Assembly (NCBI RefSeq): GCF_029784155.1
Contig: NC_073693.1
Location: 161,182,031-161,246,030 of the forward strand
Direction of reading: 5' to 3'
Source of the DNA: Uranotaenia lowii
Lineage: Eukaryota; Arthropoda; Insecta; Diptera; Culicidae
Length of the DNA: 64,000 nt
A model generated the notes under the pieces. It was not told the DNA's origin and did not search any database. It saw only the letters and a program-made list of their open reading frames with translations. Of the stretch, positions 12,200-22,497 are shown one piece after another. Both the position numbers and the translations under genes were made by a program. The first letter of the stretch is position 1. Each line of letters starts with the position of its first letter.

Positions 12200-14308
12200 A
12201 TGGATCCTTCTTGTCTAACGGAGGAAGAGATCAATTATGAATTGGCTCTGAGACACATTCCACGGCTCACTTCCATCAATCGCCGTGCAAGAGCAGTTCG
12301 ATTACGTGCATTAATGCAAGAAGATGAAATTAGAGGAAGATTTTATGAAGATTCGTCTCACGTCATGGACGTTGAGCAAAATATTAGTACATGCCAAGGC
12401 GCAATGCGCGAACTTTTACCTGAGATTGAAAACGCATTTAAGAGAAGCGATTTGGACTTTATTCGCCAAACTCGTTCTCGCTTAATTCACTACCGGAATA
12501 GATTAGACATAATTGAAGCTCCTAATAAATTGTCAGACACTTTTTCAACGCTGTCTCTTCTCGTACAATTCACGCTCGAAGATATTGACGACGCGCTCGG
12601 GAGAAAAAACAAACGTGCTGCTAAATCTGTCAACACGAATAGTGCATTAAATGTGAGTGGTCCACCGAATATCAGGGAGGAAGCTGAAACAATAGCAGAT
12701 GAAGCAACCGCAAACGAAGAAGGAAGGCCAGCCAGAAGTACCGGAGCAATTCCAAGGACGACCTCGCAAGCTAACTCGTCAGGCGCTTTTCGGGGTTTCG
12801 ATCAGAACGGGAACGAACCGAGCATCAGCTCTTCCTTCAACGCTTCGCAACGTTCAGCAGCTTTTCCGGTTCAAGCTAGCCGAAGCTTACAGGATTCTGC
12901 CACAGCTAGAGCACCGAGAACGGACATCAGGGGACGCGGTACAGCAGCAGCTAGTTCAAGTCTGGAACAACAACACAACGACATTGCTGACTGGAATCAT
13001 TGGGAGCCGCGGAACGCACAACGACCGAGGCAGCCGCACACTAAAGCCACATTAGGTTTTGGTGTCGGTGATACTCCACCACCACCGTACCGGGTTCCAA
13101 GATTCGATGCGGGTGAAGACAACGCTCGAGCTGAATACGACCGTCTGCGGGAAGAAATTTTGGCTGATTTGTGGCGACAAGGCTACGGCAGACAACACAC
13201 AACTCCAGAAAACAATTTTGCTTTTGGTGAGGATCGAAGAACGAAAGCAATTCACAACTGGCGGCTACAGTTCGAAGGTGAAACGGATGGAGTTTCTCTC
13301 AACACATTTCTGCTGCAGGTTGAAACCTTTGCGAATTCGGAAGACATCCCAGGAGAGCTGATTTTAAAGAACATTAAGCATTTCTTAAAAGGCGATGCTC
13401 TGCGATGGTACGTCAGCGCATTCCGTCGTGGGAGTATTCGGACTTGGTCAACATTCAAAGCAGAAATCAGAAAGCATTTCCTGCCAAGCAACTACTCATA
13501 CGTCGTTCGGGTAGAAGCCTACCACCGGCTTCAAGGAGAGGATGAGCCGTTCAGCAACTTTTACCAAGACATCGACATGCTTTTTAGTCACGTTCAGCCA
13601 CCGATGGCGGAGGAGGAGAAGCTGTTCATCATAAAAAAGAACGTCAACTCTACGTATGCAGCTATTGCCGCCGCACAGCACACCCGAACAGTTTATCAGC
13701 TAGTGGAGGCGTGCAAAGAATTCGACGACTTCAACAGACTTCAGCAGAATATGCGGCGCATAACAGTGCCTCACAACGCGCTGATAGAACCAACGTTAGC
13801 AACGCCAGTACCAACGCGTCAACACAGGACGGCGATACAGAACCAACGTTATAGTCGCGTCAACGTGATGGAGGCGAATGCAGCTCAACAGGCGAAGCTG
13901 GAAGCAGCGCAGATGGAGTGTGAAGCAACCATGTCGGAGGTACGAAACGACAGTACAGACAACAAAATCGAGATGCTAACACAGCAGGTAGACGCTTTAC
14001 GCATGAGGTTTGATCGCAACGAAGGAGCAGCTAGATCGCAGAACCAGAACCAGAGCAACGTTCAGCCGCAGCAACCGCGAGAAGTCAGGGACGCAAACAG
14101 GCAACGTCAGGCAGACAACGTATGCTGGAACTGCGACGAAGCTGGTCACCGCTTTACGGATTGCAGAAAGCCTCAAGCCATTCTATTTTGTTATCGATGT
14201 GGGCAGAAGGGCTATTCACTCCGAAGTTGTTCGTCTTGTCAACACCGATCGGGAAACGCGCAGGCGGGGACTCAACCACAGAGGGAGCAGAATCCTCGCA
14301 CTATGTAG
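12200..14308 (+). CDS. gag: Gag polyprotein of element 1
   Basis: Predicted 702-residue structural protein forming the intracellular particle and packaging element RNA. I chose the ATG at 12200 (start MDPSCLTEEEINYELALR) because the open frame upstream has only a TTG, and because element 2 Gag begins with a similar MDxxxLxxEEIxYEL motif. The N-terminal 130 residues are helical and charged. The middle is Ser/Gln/Arg-rich. Residues of about 380-560 resemble the retrotransposon Gag capsid fold (WxxFKxEIxxxFLP). Two zinc knuckles lie near the C terminus: CWNCDEAGHRFTDC (from about residue 642) is canonical CCHC; CYRCGQKGYSLRSC has Tyr where His is expected. The frame ends shortly after the -1 frameshift site. 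Confidence 0.9.
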   Translation: MDPSCLTEEEINYELALRHIPRLTSINRRARAVRLRALMQEDEIRGRFYEDSSHVMDVEQNISTCQGAMRELLPEIENAFKRSDLDFIRQTRSRLIHYRNRLDIIEAPNKLSDTFSTLSLLVQFTLEDIDDALGRKNKRAAKSVNTNSALNVSGPPNIREEAETIADEATANEEGRPARSTGAIPRTTSQANSSGAFRGFDQNGNEPSISSSFNASQRSAAFPVQASRSLQDSATARAPRTDIRGRGTAAASSSLEQQHNDIADWNHWEPRNAQRPRQPHTKATLGFGVGDTPPPPYRVPRFDAGEDNARAEYDRLREEILADLWRQGYGRQHTTPENNFAFGEDRRTKAIHNWRLQFEGETDGVSLNTFLLQVETFANSEDIPGELILKNIKHFLKGDALRWYVSAFRRGSIRTWSTFKAEIRKHFLPSNYSYVVRVEAYHRLQGEDEPFSNFYQDIDMLFSHVQPPMAEEEKLFIIKKNVNSTYAAIAAAQHTRTVYQLVEACKEFDDFNRLQQNMRRITVPHNALIEPTLATPVPTRQHRTAIQNQRYSRVNVMEANAAQQAKLEAAQMECEATMSEVRNDSTDNKIEMLTQQVDALRMRFDRNEGAARSQNQNQSNVQPQQPREVRDANRQRQADNVCWNCDEAGHRFTDCRKPQAILFCYRCGQKGYSLRSCSSCQHRSGNAQAGTQPQREQNPRTM
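14251..14299 (+). promoter_or_regulatory. Programmed -1 ribosomal frameshift signal, element 1
   Basis: GGGAAAC at 14251-14257 lies in gag frame as G GGA AAC, a canonical X XXY YYZ slippery heptamer. After a 6-nt spacer, GCGGGGA (14264-14270) can pair with TCCTCGC (14293-14299), 7 bp with one G-U pair and a 22-nt loop. Slipping by -1 moves ribosomes from gag into the open pol frame. The same heptamer, spacer and a stem recur in element 2. Confidence 0.85.
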
Positions 14309-17300
14309 ACAATCCCTCAAGCATTCCAGAATTTCGTCAAATCAACACGCTTATCATCAATTTAGAAAACGACAACAGACCACACGCCGTTGTAGACGTC
14401 TTAGGTGAGCAGATGACTGGATTGTTAGACAGTGGCGCAAATTGTTCGCTTCTAGGTGGTCGTTTGGTGGAAGTAGTCAACCGGTTAGGACTTCGTAAAA
14501 CAGCTTTGGTTGGAGGAATCCAGACAGCTGATGGTACTCAGCATCGTTGTGAATCCTTTGTTAGGCTTCCGATTGCATACAACGGAAAGAATGAGACGGT
14601 TCCAGTGATTCTTCTTCCTTCGTTACCAGATTGTCTCATCCTCGGAATGAATTTCTGGAATACCTTCGGGGTGCAAGCCATTTGTAGCACCGTTAAAGCT
14701 GACATCGCCGAACAGGTCGAGGAGTCGGAGAGAATGAAGCCACTCAGCCAGCAACAGCAGGAGATTCTAGCGAAGGCGATTCAACTGTTTCCTGTAGCCG
14801 AAGACGGGAAGCTGGGAAGAACCGACATGTACAGCCATCGGATTGACATCGGTGAAGCAAAACCTAGAAAGCAGCGGTTTTATCAAATGTCGAAGTATGT
14901 GCTTGAAGAGGTGAACAAAGAGGTGGATCGAATGATACAGCTGGATGTCATCGAGGAGGCTCGTTTCTCACCCTGGAATAACCCGTTAGTAGCTGTAAAA
15001 AAGAAGAACGGTAGTTATCGTGTTTGCCTAGACGCAAGGCATTTGAACAGCATCATGACGAATGAAGGCTACCCAATTCCACAAATCTCAGCGATCGTAA
15101 ACAACTTGAGTGGATGTACATACATTTCTTCGATAGACCTCAAGGACGCGTTTTGGCAGCTGCCGCTGGAAGAGAACTCTAGGCCGTTTACAGCGTTCAC
15201 CGTGCCGCAACGTGGACACTTCCAGTTCAAGGTAGTTCCCTTCGGACTTTGTACAGCTAGCCAAGCGTTAGCTAGGTTGATGACATACTTGTTTGCGGAT
15301 CTAGAGCCACAGGTGTTCCACTATCTGGATGACATCATCATTTGTTCGCGCTCATTTGACGAGCACATTACGACGCTGGAAGAAGTCGCTGCCAGACTGC
15401 GACGTGCTAAGCTGACGATATCGAAGGAAAAATCAAAGTTTTGTAGAGCGGAGATGAAGTATCTTGGGTACGTACTCAACGAAAAGGGTTGGAACGTTGA
15501 CGACGACAAAATCAAGTGCATTGTGCAGTTCCCGATACCAACGTCACGCAAGGAAGTCCAGAGGTTCCTGGGACTGTGCAACTGGTACCGCAGATTCATC
15601 GGAGATTTCTCCAAGATCGCTACTCCACTAACCGAGCTGACGAAGGCGAAAACTAAGTTTCAGTGGTCGGAGAAGGCGGAGGACGCATTCCTTAAGTTGA
15701 AGTCAGCACTAGTTTCGGCACCTGTACTTGCCATGCCAGACTACGCTAAACCATTCTCCATCGCGTGTGACGCCAGCGACGTAGCGATAGGCGCAGTGCT
15801 GACGCAGGAGTGGGAAGGTCAAGAACATCCAGTCTGCTATTTCTCGCAGAAACTATCGTCGTCTGAAAGAAAGTACTCAGTCACCGAGAGAGAGTGCCTT
15901 GCGGTAATTCGGGCGATTGAGAAGTTTAGAGGATACGTGGAGGGCGTTCGCTTCGTCGTCTTCTGCGATCACGCCGCTCTAAGCTACCTGAAGCAGATGA
16001 AGAACCCGACGGCGTTGATGAGCCGCTGGTTGTTACGCCTGAATGCCTTCGACTTTGAAATCAAGTACCGGAAAGGATCCATCAACGTTGTTCCAGATGC
16101 CCTTTCAAGGATCGCCACTGCCACGGTGTTCACAGTTTCTACAGTTCAGGACACCTGGTACACAAAATTGGTTGAACGCGTCGAGAAGGAAGGAGGAAAG
16201 TTCCCAGATTTCCGGCTAGTTAATGGCGAACTCTTCAAGAATTGCCTAGTCAAGGATGAGGTTGGAGGAACGACACACCGTTGGAAAAAGGTGGTGCCAA
16301 CAGAAAAGAGAGCTGAAGTCATCCAGAAATTCCACGATTCGGCTTCTGCGGCACACCTAGGGTTCCGGAAGACTTGGGCGAAGGTTCAAGCTCACTTTTA
16401 CTGGCCAAAGATGATGCAAGACGTAGCGAAATTCGTAAGGGGTTGCGACACTTGCGAGGCGTGCAAATCACCAACCACAACGTTGATGCCGAGTATGGGA
16501 GCCATGAAACCAGCGAAACTTCCTTGGGAACTCATTTCAGTGGACTTTGTAGGCCCGTTCACTCGTTCCAAAGCTGGCAACACGGTGATGCTGGTAGTCG
16601 TTGATTGGGTGACGAAGTATGTGATTGCGCATCCGATGCGATCGGCAGATGCAGCGAAAATGGTCGAGTTTTTGGAGCAGCAGATCTTCCTGAAGTTTTC
16701 CAGACCTCGGATCGTTTTATCAGACAATGGGAAGCAGTTCTTGTCGGCATCGTTCAAAGCACTATTAGCCAAGCACAAAATATCCCACATGCAGACCGCT
16801 TTCTATTGCCCGATGGTCAACAATGCAGAAAGGGTCAATAGAGTATTGATAACCTGTATCCGTTCGCTTCTGGAGGAGGATCATCGTGCTTGGGACGAGA
16901 ATCTACCAGCGATCCTAGCCGCGATCAACAGCGCAAGACATGACGTTACCGGTGTGAGCCCGCACATGGCAAACTTCGGTCGTGAACTCATTCTCTACAC
17001 GGACTTGTATGATCAGCAACACCTCAACACCTCCGACGATCCGAAGGTGGCCCAGGATCTACGCATTTCTACTATCAACCGTATCCAGCAGTTCGTGGTG
17101 AAGAAGATTCGGAGCAATTACGACAAGTCGAAGCAGCGTTACGATCTGAGAAAGCGATCGGTGAATTTCCAGGTCGGAGATGTAGTTTGGCGAAGATCGT
17201 TCACGTTATCATCGAAGGTCGATCACATAAATCAAAAGCTGAATCCGAAGTTTGTTCCGGCGTTGATCAAGCAGATTATCGGCGCCAATCTGTATCTTTT

Positions 17301-17361
17301 GGAAGATGTCATCAGCGGAAAGCAAGGTCGCTATCACGCCAAAGACATCAAGGCCGACTAA
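14257..17361 (+). CDS. pol: Pol polyprotein of element 1 (protease, RT, RNase H, integrase)
   Basis: Frame -1 relative to gag, expressed by frameshifting at 14251-14257; about 1034 codons follow the slip, with no internal stop. Domains in order: aspartic protease with active-site DSG (14428-14436, LLDSGANCSLLGG); reverse transcriptase with YLDD (15322-15333); RNase H (CDASDVAIGAVLTQ); a connection with an EKFRGYVEG segment; integrase with an HHCC zinc finger (His-His then CDTCEAC near 16446-16465) and DDE core (Asp 16543, Asp 16723 in LSDNGKQF, Glu 16828 in NNAERVN). The C terminus has a GDVVWRRSF-type tail and no chromodomain is obvious. All catalytic residues I can locate are present, so the element may be active. 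About 60 percent similar by eye to element 2 Pol. Confidence 0.95.
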   Translation, partial: RAGGDSTTEGAESSHYVDNPSSIPEFRQINTLIINLENDNRPHAVVDVLGEQMTGLLDSGANCSLLGGRLVEVVNRLGLRKTALVGGIQTADGTQHRCESFVRLPIAYNGKNETVPVILLPSLPDCLILGMNFWNTFGVQAICSTVKADIAEQVEESERMKPLSQQQQEILAKAIQLFPVAEDGKLGRTDMYSHRIDIGEAKPRKQRFYQMSKYVLEEVNKEVDRMIQLDVIEEARFSPWNNPLVAVKKKNGSYRVCLDARHLNSIMTNEGYPIPQISAIVNNLSGCTYISSIDLKDAFWQLPLEENSRPFTAFTVPQRGHFQFKVVPFGLCTASQALARLMTYLFADLEPQVFHYLDDIIICSRSFDEHITTLEEVAARLRRAKLTISKEKSKFCRAEMKYLGYVLNEKGWNVDDDKIKCIVQFPIPTSRKEVQRFLGLCNWYRRFIGDFSKIATPLTELTKAKTKFQWSEKAEDAFLKLKSALVSAPVLAMPDYAKPFSIACDASDVAIGAVLTQEWEGQEHPVCYFSQKLSSSERKYSVTERECLAVIRAIEKFRGYVEGVRFVVFCDHAALSYLKQMKNPTALMSRWLLRLNAFDFEIKYRKGSINVVPDALSRIATATVFTVSTVQDTWYTKLVERVEKEGGKFPDFRLVNGELFKNCLVKDEVGGTTHRWKKVVPTEKRAEVIQKFHDSASAAHLGFRKTWAKVQAHFYWPKMMQDVAKFVRGCDTCEACKSPTTTLMPSMGAMKPAKLPWELISVDFVGPFTRSKAGNTVMLVVVDWVTKYVIAHPMRSADAAKMVEFLEQQIFLKFSRPRIVLSDNGKQFLSASFKALLAKHKISHMQTAFYCPMVNNAERVNRVLITCIRSLLEEDHRAWDENLPAILAAINSARHDVTGVSPHMANFGRELILYTDLYDQQHLNTSDDPKVAQDLRISTINRIQQFVVKKIRSNYDKSKQRYDLRKRSVNFQVGDVVWRRSFTLSSKVDHINQKLNPKFVPALIKQIIGANLYLLEDVISGKQGRYHAKDIKAD

Positions 17362-19502
17362 GCTTCCATTTGAAAGCTATGTAAGCAGCAACGCTAACCA
17401 GAAACTCAACTTGAGCAGAAAACACGAAATGGAGAAGGCTGAAGGACCAACATCATTTTGAAACCTCGCCCCAACAAATCGGAGAAATTAGGCAGAAATT
17501 CTTCCATCCGAATAACTCAACGGAACTCGTCGCTAGTACACCGACGAATACGAAGAAGTAGGCGTTCATGAAGGAGACAACGGCCTTGCGTGGGACCAGC
17601 GTCAGCTGCACAGACTCTGAGAACTCCGCCATGCAGTTCGTCAGAATTTGGGGAGGGCCGGCAACCTTGCGTGGGATTGCCGCCACTCAGTGTCCTGAAA
17701 GCAATCCTGTCATTCACAAGCAGCGTAATCGCGCTGGGGATAGTAGCACTGGTGAGTCACCGTAGCCAGGCGCTGCATACCATGTCGCTGCAATTGAAAC
17801 GATTGTCAGGACACCAAAAACCACAAAAACGACCGATAGGAACACATTCAAGCTATGTAAGCAGACTTCATGTTGTAGACCACGAGCAGTAAACGCCACC
17901 CAAACACGAAATGATGATGGCTGACGGACCAACATCTCACTCTAGAAACCTCGCCTCTCACACTCATCGGAGAAACAATCATTGCTGGAATGCCAAGCAC
18001 AATCGTGAAGAAGCTCCGCAGTCCTAGTAAAAAGTGAAAACCCTTGACACCACCAACGGCACGAGGCAGCAAGACGTCGAATAGAAACTACGGAGAATAC
18101 TCCTCACTGAAGTATACAGGCAGCCAGCAAACGCAGGTATCAAACCCCGAATAGGACGGAACGCCCCAGTCACGTTCGATTATGACAGCAGTATCCGAAT
18201 GCGACAAATCCCGAATACGACAACACCTGAATGCGACAACTCCCGAATGCGACAAATCCCGAATACGACAATACCTGAATGCGACAAATCCCGAATACGA
18301 CAATACCTGAATGCGACAAATCCCGAATACGACAACACCTGAATACGACAGCTCCCGAATGCGACAAATCCCGAATACGACAACACCTGAATGCGACAAC
18401 TCCCGAAGGCGACTGATACCTGATGCAACGACACACCAAACTCGACAACACCCGAATACGTTCAAGAACGCTTCACTTTGCTCTTCCAGGAAAAAGACCG
18501 ACAAAGAAAAGCCATCAGTCAAGGAGAAAACGACGCAAATACTTCCCGAAAATGACACTCCAACGAAGTCAGCACTGCACTGCAAGTTGTGAGGGGTAGA
18601 CTTTATGACGGCCGCTACCGCCATATCGACTTCAGTGTAGGCTGTGAAACTTCGAACATGACGCACTCATCCATTCGTTTACCGAGCTATGCAGGACCAT
18701 CGCAGCAACCAACAAGCTTGCAGCAACAACAAACTGTGCAGCACGTAAGACTAGAGGACACAGAGCAGTCAAAAAACCTCGTCCACGACTTAGCACAAGC
18801 ACCATAAACGAGAACGATTAAAATGTTAAGAAACAATACAGCTATCGACAATTAAACAACTTCAGCATAATCTTATGTTGATCTATCTTAGTCTAGAATT
18901 AGCGCATAATGTCAAGGAGCATAGTATTGATTAGTATTTCTATGGTAGTGAATTAAAATTTGAGGCATGGGGTTTTGAGGATAGTCTTCGGTTGTAGGGG
19001 GTTGTCATGACACTTCCCTTCAAAAGCAACGCGAATTGGAAGCGCGGTAAAACTTCCATCTGGACTCATGACAATTTGGGTGCTAAATCCACCCTTTCCC
19101 GAGGAATACCGACATAGACATGCCTCCATATTATTGAGCTAATAATCTGTTCTTTTTGTATCTTGCAGTTCCTTTTGTGAGATCTCTTGGTTAGTCAATT
19201 GAACCAAAATTAGATTTCGTATGAATGTTTACCACAAGACTGTTTGGTAGTAGAGTGGTTAGGGCGACATAGAGACGACTTCGCCAGCTTGGCTGGTTTA
19301 CTGATCACTTCTGGCAACATGGATTGTCGTTATGTATTTGTGGCTTCGTGGACGTTAAGGATCAACCGATCTGGTGAGCTGTGGGCTCATGTGTATTAGT
19401 TTTGTTGAAGTTTAGCTTCATCGTACCGCTCAAGATATACTTGAGGATAAACATCTTGATCTGAATAGTCTCTATGTCGTTCCTGGTTTGAACAGATGTT
19501 TG
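17362..19502 (+). other. Noncoding 3' region of element 1 with duplicated segments
   Basis: Between the pol stop and the 3' LTR there is no convincing ORF. A segment beginning AGCTATGTAAGCAG at 17375 recurs at 17851; both copies run on to a related AAACACGAAATG...GGACCAACATC...AAACCTCGCC series. A third AGCTATG is at 18685. The position is where env would lie in errantiviruses, but no signal peptide or transmembrane ORF is present. Confidence 0.6.
18185..18470 (+). repeat. 16-bp minisatellite in element 1
   Basis: About 15 imperfect copies of a 16-bp unit, consensus GAATRCGACAAYWCCY. The reverse strand reads as open frames in several phases (RIRDLSHSG-type repeats), which is a by-product of the repeat and not a gene. 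Confidence 0.85.
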
Positions 19503-19542
19503 AGTTTCTTGTGAGCTTGCTTCGCTCAGCTCACAAGAAACT
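19503..19542 (+). repeat. Perfect hairpin just upstream of the 3' LTR, element 1
   Basis: Positions 19503-19517 pair perfectly with 19528-19542 (15 bp; core GTTTCTTGTGAGC) around a 10-nt loop. The hairpin ends 20 nt before the 3' LTR, where a polypurine tract is expected but not evident. Element 2 has a hairpin in the same place. Confidence 0.75.
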
Positions 19543-19562
19543 TCTCTCTTGTGGTAGTGTTG

Positions 19563-21419
19563 TGTAACGTTTTTGAGCAAAATTGAGTATAGAGCAATAA
19601 GATGTAGCATTAAAGCACCCAAAACATAGTTATTCACCCACTGCGTGAAGGAATATGCGCTAAAGGCAAACGAGCGTGTAGCGACGCAAGAAAATTCTCG
19701 ACGTTCGAACAACTTCAAGTTGCCCGGTTAAAAAAACCGCTGAGCATAAACGTCGACTAGTGAAAAGGAGGGAAAAAAGCTTGGTGTGCTTCATCCACGC
19801 GGCGTAGTTTTTCGGAAGTGGCAGCCGTTTTTGGAGGTGGCAAAAAAAAAACCCTCTAGGAGGCAGGATCAAATTCCTGATTTTTCATCACCTTGCTCAT
19901 CAAGACCGGCGGAAACATCGACACGGGTGAAGAAGGGAAAAACCCTCACACAGAGGTAGGTCGCAAACCGAAACCAAAATTGTGCCTCATTTCACATTGC
20001 TCGCATGTTATAGGGCCGTTCCGTTCCGTGTCGGGCCAATTATTGGCAGCTCCAACTGGTCGCGGTGGAATATTGCCGGACCAAAACAACCCCTCCTAGA
20101 GGTAAGCCCCAAAAGCACCCCCTTAAGAGCACACGCTAATCCTGAACTTTTCTGCAGGGTTTTTATTCCGAAGCGACAACTATATCACGCACTGCTGGCA
20201 GAGTGTGGGAATTCATTTCCGCACTGGAAACAAACGGCGGAAGTTTTTATTCCGAAGCGACAACTATATCACGCACTGCTGGCAGAGTGTGGGAATTCAT
20301 TTCCGCACTGGAAACAAACGGCGGAAGTTTTTATTCCGAAGCGACAACTATATCACGCACTGCGGGCAGAGTGTGGGAATTCATTTCCGCACTGGAAACA
20401 AACGGCGGAAGTTTTTATTCCGAAGCGAAGAATCAGTTCCGCATCGGAGACACACCGCGGTAGTTTTCTCTTCCGAGCAAGCTCGAGTTCCGCACCGGGA
20501 GCAAGCTTTTGCAAAGAGCCGCAAGGTTTCTTCATTCGGAAATTTTTTTATGCGAGCCGGAAGTTTTCATTCCGACGAAGATTTCAATCCCACACCTGGA
20601 GCAAGCTGTCATCACGCACCGGAAGCGGACTGCGAGTGTATTTGTGCCGCTCCGAAAGCGAACTGCGGAAATTACATTTCGAGCCGGAAGTTTTTATTTC
20701 GAAGCAAGCCTTTGCTCCGCGCGGAAGCAGGCGGCGGAAGTTTTCTTTTGTGCCGCTCCAGAAACGGACTGCGGGAGTTTTTCTTGTTCCGCACGGCAGC
20801 AGGCCGCGGAAGTTTTCGCTCCATTCCGTGAGCAGACTGCGGAAGTTTTTGTGCCGCGTCGTGAGCGGACTGCGGGAGATCTTTTGTGCCGCCCGGAAGC
20901 AGGTAGCGGGAATTTCTTCCGAACCCAAGGCGAAGAGCGGGAAGTTTTTTTTTGTTCCGCACCAGAGGCAGACTGCGGGAGGTTTTGTACCGCGCCAGAG
21001 GCCGACTGCGGGGACTTAGTTACGCATCGGAAGCAGATTGCGGGAAATTCTAATCCGCTCCGGAAGCAGACAAGTGCGAATGTAAGCAGCGCTAGTACCG
21101 CGATTGGAGCGGAAGTTGCTGCGTGACAGAGGAGGCCAAGGTGCACTGGTGAGGCGCAGATCCACCGTGGAAGCCCAATCTTGCCTAAGAAACTCCAGGA
21201 ATTTGGCAAGACGAGTGGAGCAGCGATTCCGTGATGAAGATATCACCGTGCGAGCGAATCATGCATGCAGTAAACATGTAAGTCGATATTCTTGCTACTT
21301 TAGTCTTAGGGTGCGAGGCCAAATGCCAATATTGCACCAGCTCACACTCAAGTTATCATTGCTCTTATTTTGGCCACAGATAGCGCCACTTTTAGTAAAA
21401 GAGTCTTACACTCGTTACA
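19563..21419 (+). repeat. 3' LTR of element 1 (1857 bp)
   Basis: Starts TGTAAC and ends GTTACA like the 5' LTR. It contains three copies of the 84-bp unit (20160-20418) instead of two. The other differences seen are a handful of substitutions (for example near 19833 and 20858) and two homopolymer length changes. Confidence 0.92.
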
Positions 21420-21517
21420 AAACGTCATAGTTTATTATCTGCTTAAAAATTTACTTCACTGTACGTTGCTCATGTATCGTTAGCCCTTTGATTTTTTGGC
21501 GATCTCTATCCGGCAGT

Positions 21518-22456
21518 ATGATGAAATACCTTACACAAAAACCGCAGAACCAGGAACTGGAGCCCGGTGCTTATAATAGCGTTGGAAATAATACGGAAAT
21601 TCCTCTCATTGCTGAGAAATCGCCATCTGCCGTTCATCCTTATTCGCTTCCTTCTACCAGCAATGTTTCTTCTTCCTCGAGGACTATCGATAAATTTATG
21701 CTGAAAACCGATACTACAAAAGCTGAGATTTTTTGGTGCCTGGAGACAGTCGTAAGTCATAAATCGCTGCGCGCCGCAGAAAAAGACACTGCCGTATTCA
21801 AGATGATGTTCACTGATAGCCAAATTGCGGACAAGATTCAACTTGGTCGAGACAAAATCAGCTATACGCTGCTTTTTGGAATTGCTCCTTATTTTAGAAC
21901 GGAACTCGACGATACCCTGCAGAACATAAACAATATCGTCGTTGGCTTTGATGAATCTCTTAACAAGACTACGAAAAATCGTATGTTGCGGAAGTTGCGG
22001 ATTACATATTTTACATGGCGCATTCAAAGATGGCATTCGCGCTACTGGCTGGGATATTCTCAAATATCTGAGAGGAAGCTACAACCTGATGAAGGATGTA
22101 CCTACACGCCGCGCACTATATACACAGTATTCTAAAAGTACCGTGTTTCCGTTAAAGTTTTGCGCTCACCGTTGGTTAGAGAACGTGAGCGTTGCTCAGC
22201 GAGCAATAGTAATCACTCTACACATGAAAAATTTGTTGAAGGTGTTCAAAATGACAAGATAGAGCCGACATCCGATTCATATCGAGACGTTGTTGCATGC
22301 CTCAAGGATCCGCTTCTTCTGGTCAAATTGGCTTTCTTCGTATCCGTTGGGGGCGAAGTGGAACCTTTCTTACAAGAATTTCAGTCGGACAGCCCGATAG
22401 TACCTTTTCTGTCCAATTCGTTGAGTCAAATGGTTCGAGGGATAATGGAAAGATGA
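21518..22456 (+). pseudogene. hAT transposase, N-terminal and central part, frameshifted
   Basis: A frame from the ATG at 21518 (MMKYLTQKPQNQ) carries a hAT-family core segment VVGFDESLNKTTKN. Homology then moves to a second frame at about 22060-22250 (SYNLMKDVPTRRALY, FPLKFCAHRWLENV) and a third at about 22260-22456 (KLAFFVSVGGEVEPFLQEFQ). At least two frameshifts therefore break the transposase. It belongs to the element 10088-25303 and lies downstream of the retrotransposon insertion. A transposase cannot be made from this copy. Confidence 0.7.
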
Positions 22457-22497
22457 AGGTTGAGCAGCTGAAGAATATTAACCAGGTTCGTTTAACA

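Larger units (their letters stand above)
10225..21419 (+). mobile_element. Full-length Ty3/gypsy LTR retrotransposon, element 1 (11.2 kb)
   Basis: LTRs with perfect 6-bp ends TGTAAC...GTTACA flank an intact gag and pol. The insertion is bracketed by the 4-bp duplication AAAC (10221-10224 and 21420-21423). The order is 5' LTR, 1-nt spacer, primer site, gag, pol in -1 frame, a 2.2-kb noncoding 3' region with repeats, hairpin, 3' LTR. The order protease-RT-RNase H-integrase defines Ty3/gypsy. No env-like ORF is seen. LTRs differ by a few substitutions, homopolymer changes and one 84-bp repeat unit, so insertion was recent. Long LTRs and a lysine-type primer site suggest the Osvaldo/Ulysses lineage (inference). 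Confidence 0.93.

Noticed and set aside
13041..13255. Minus-strand frames opposite gag and pol
   Set aside because: They are shadows of the plus-strand coding sequence and have no independent support.
18185..18470. CRISPR-like array
   Set aside because: A 16-bp unit repeated without unique spacers in a eukaryotic retrotransposon is a minisatellite.
18088..18666. 192-codon minus-strand frame with SHSGVVVFGICRI-type repeats
   Set aside because: It is the translation of a 16-bp minisatellite; several phases are open at once.
17362..19502. Possible env gene between pol and 3' LTR of element 1
   Set aside because: No frame with a signal peptide, transmembrane segment or furin-like site is present; the region is repeats and short frames.
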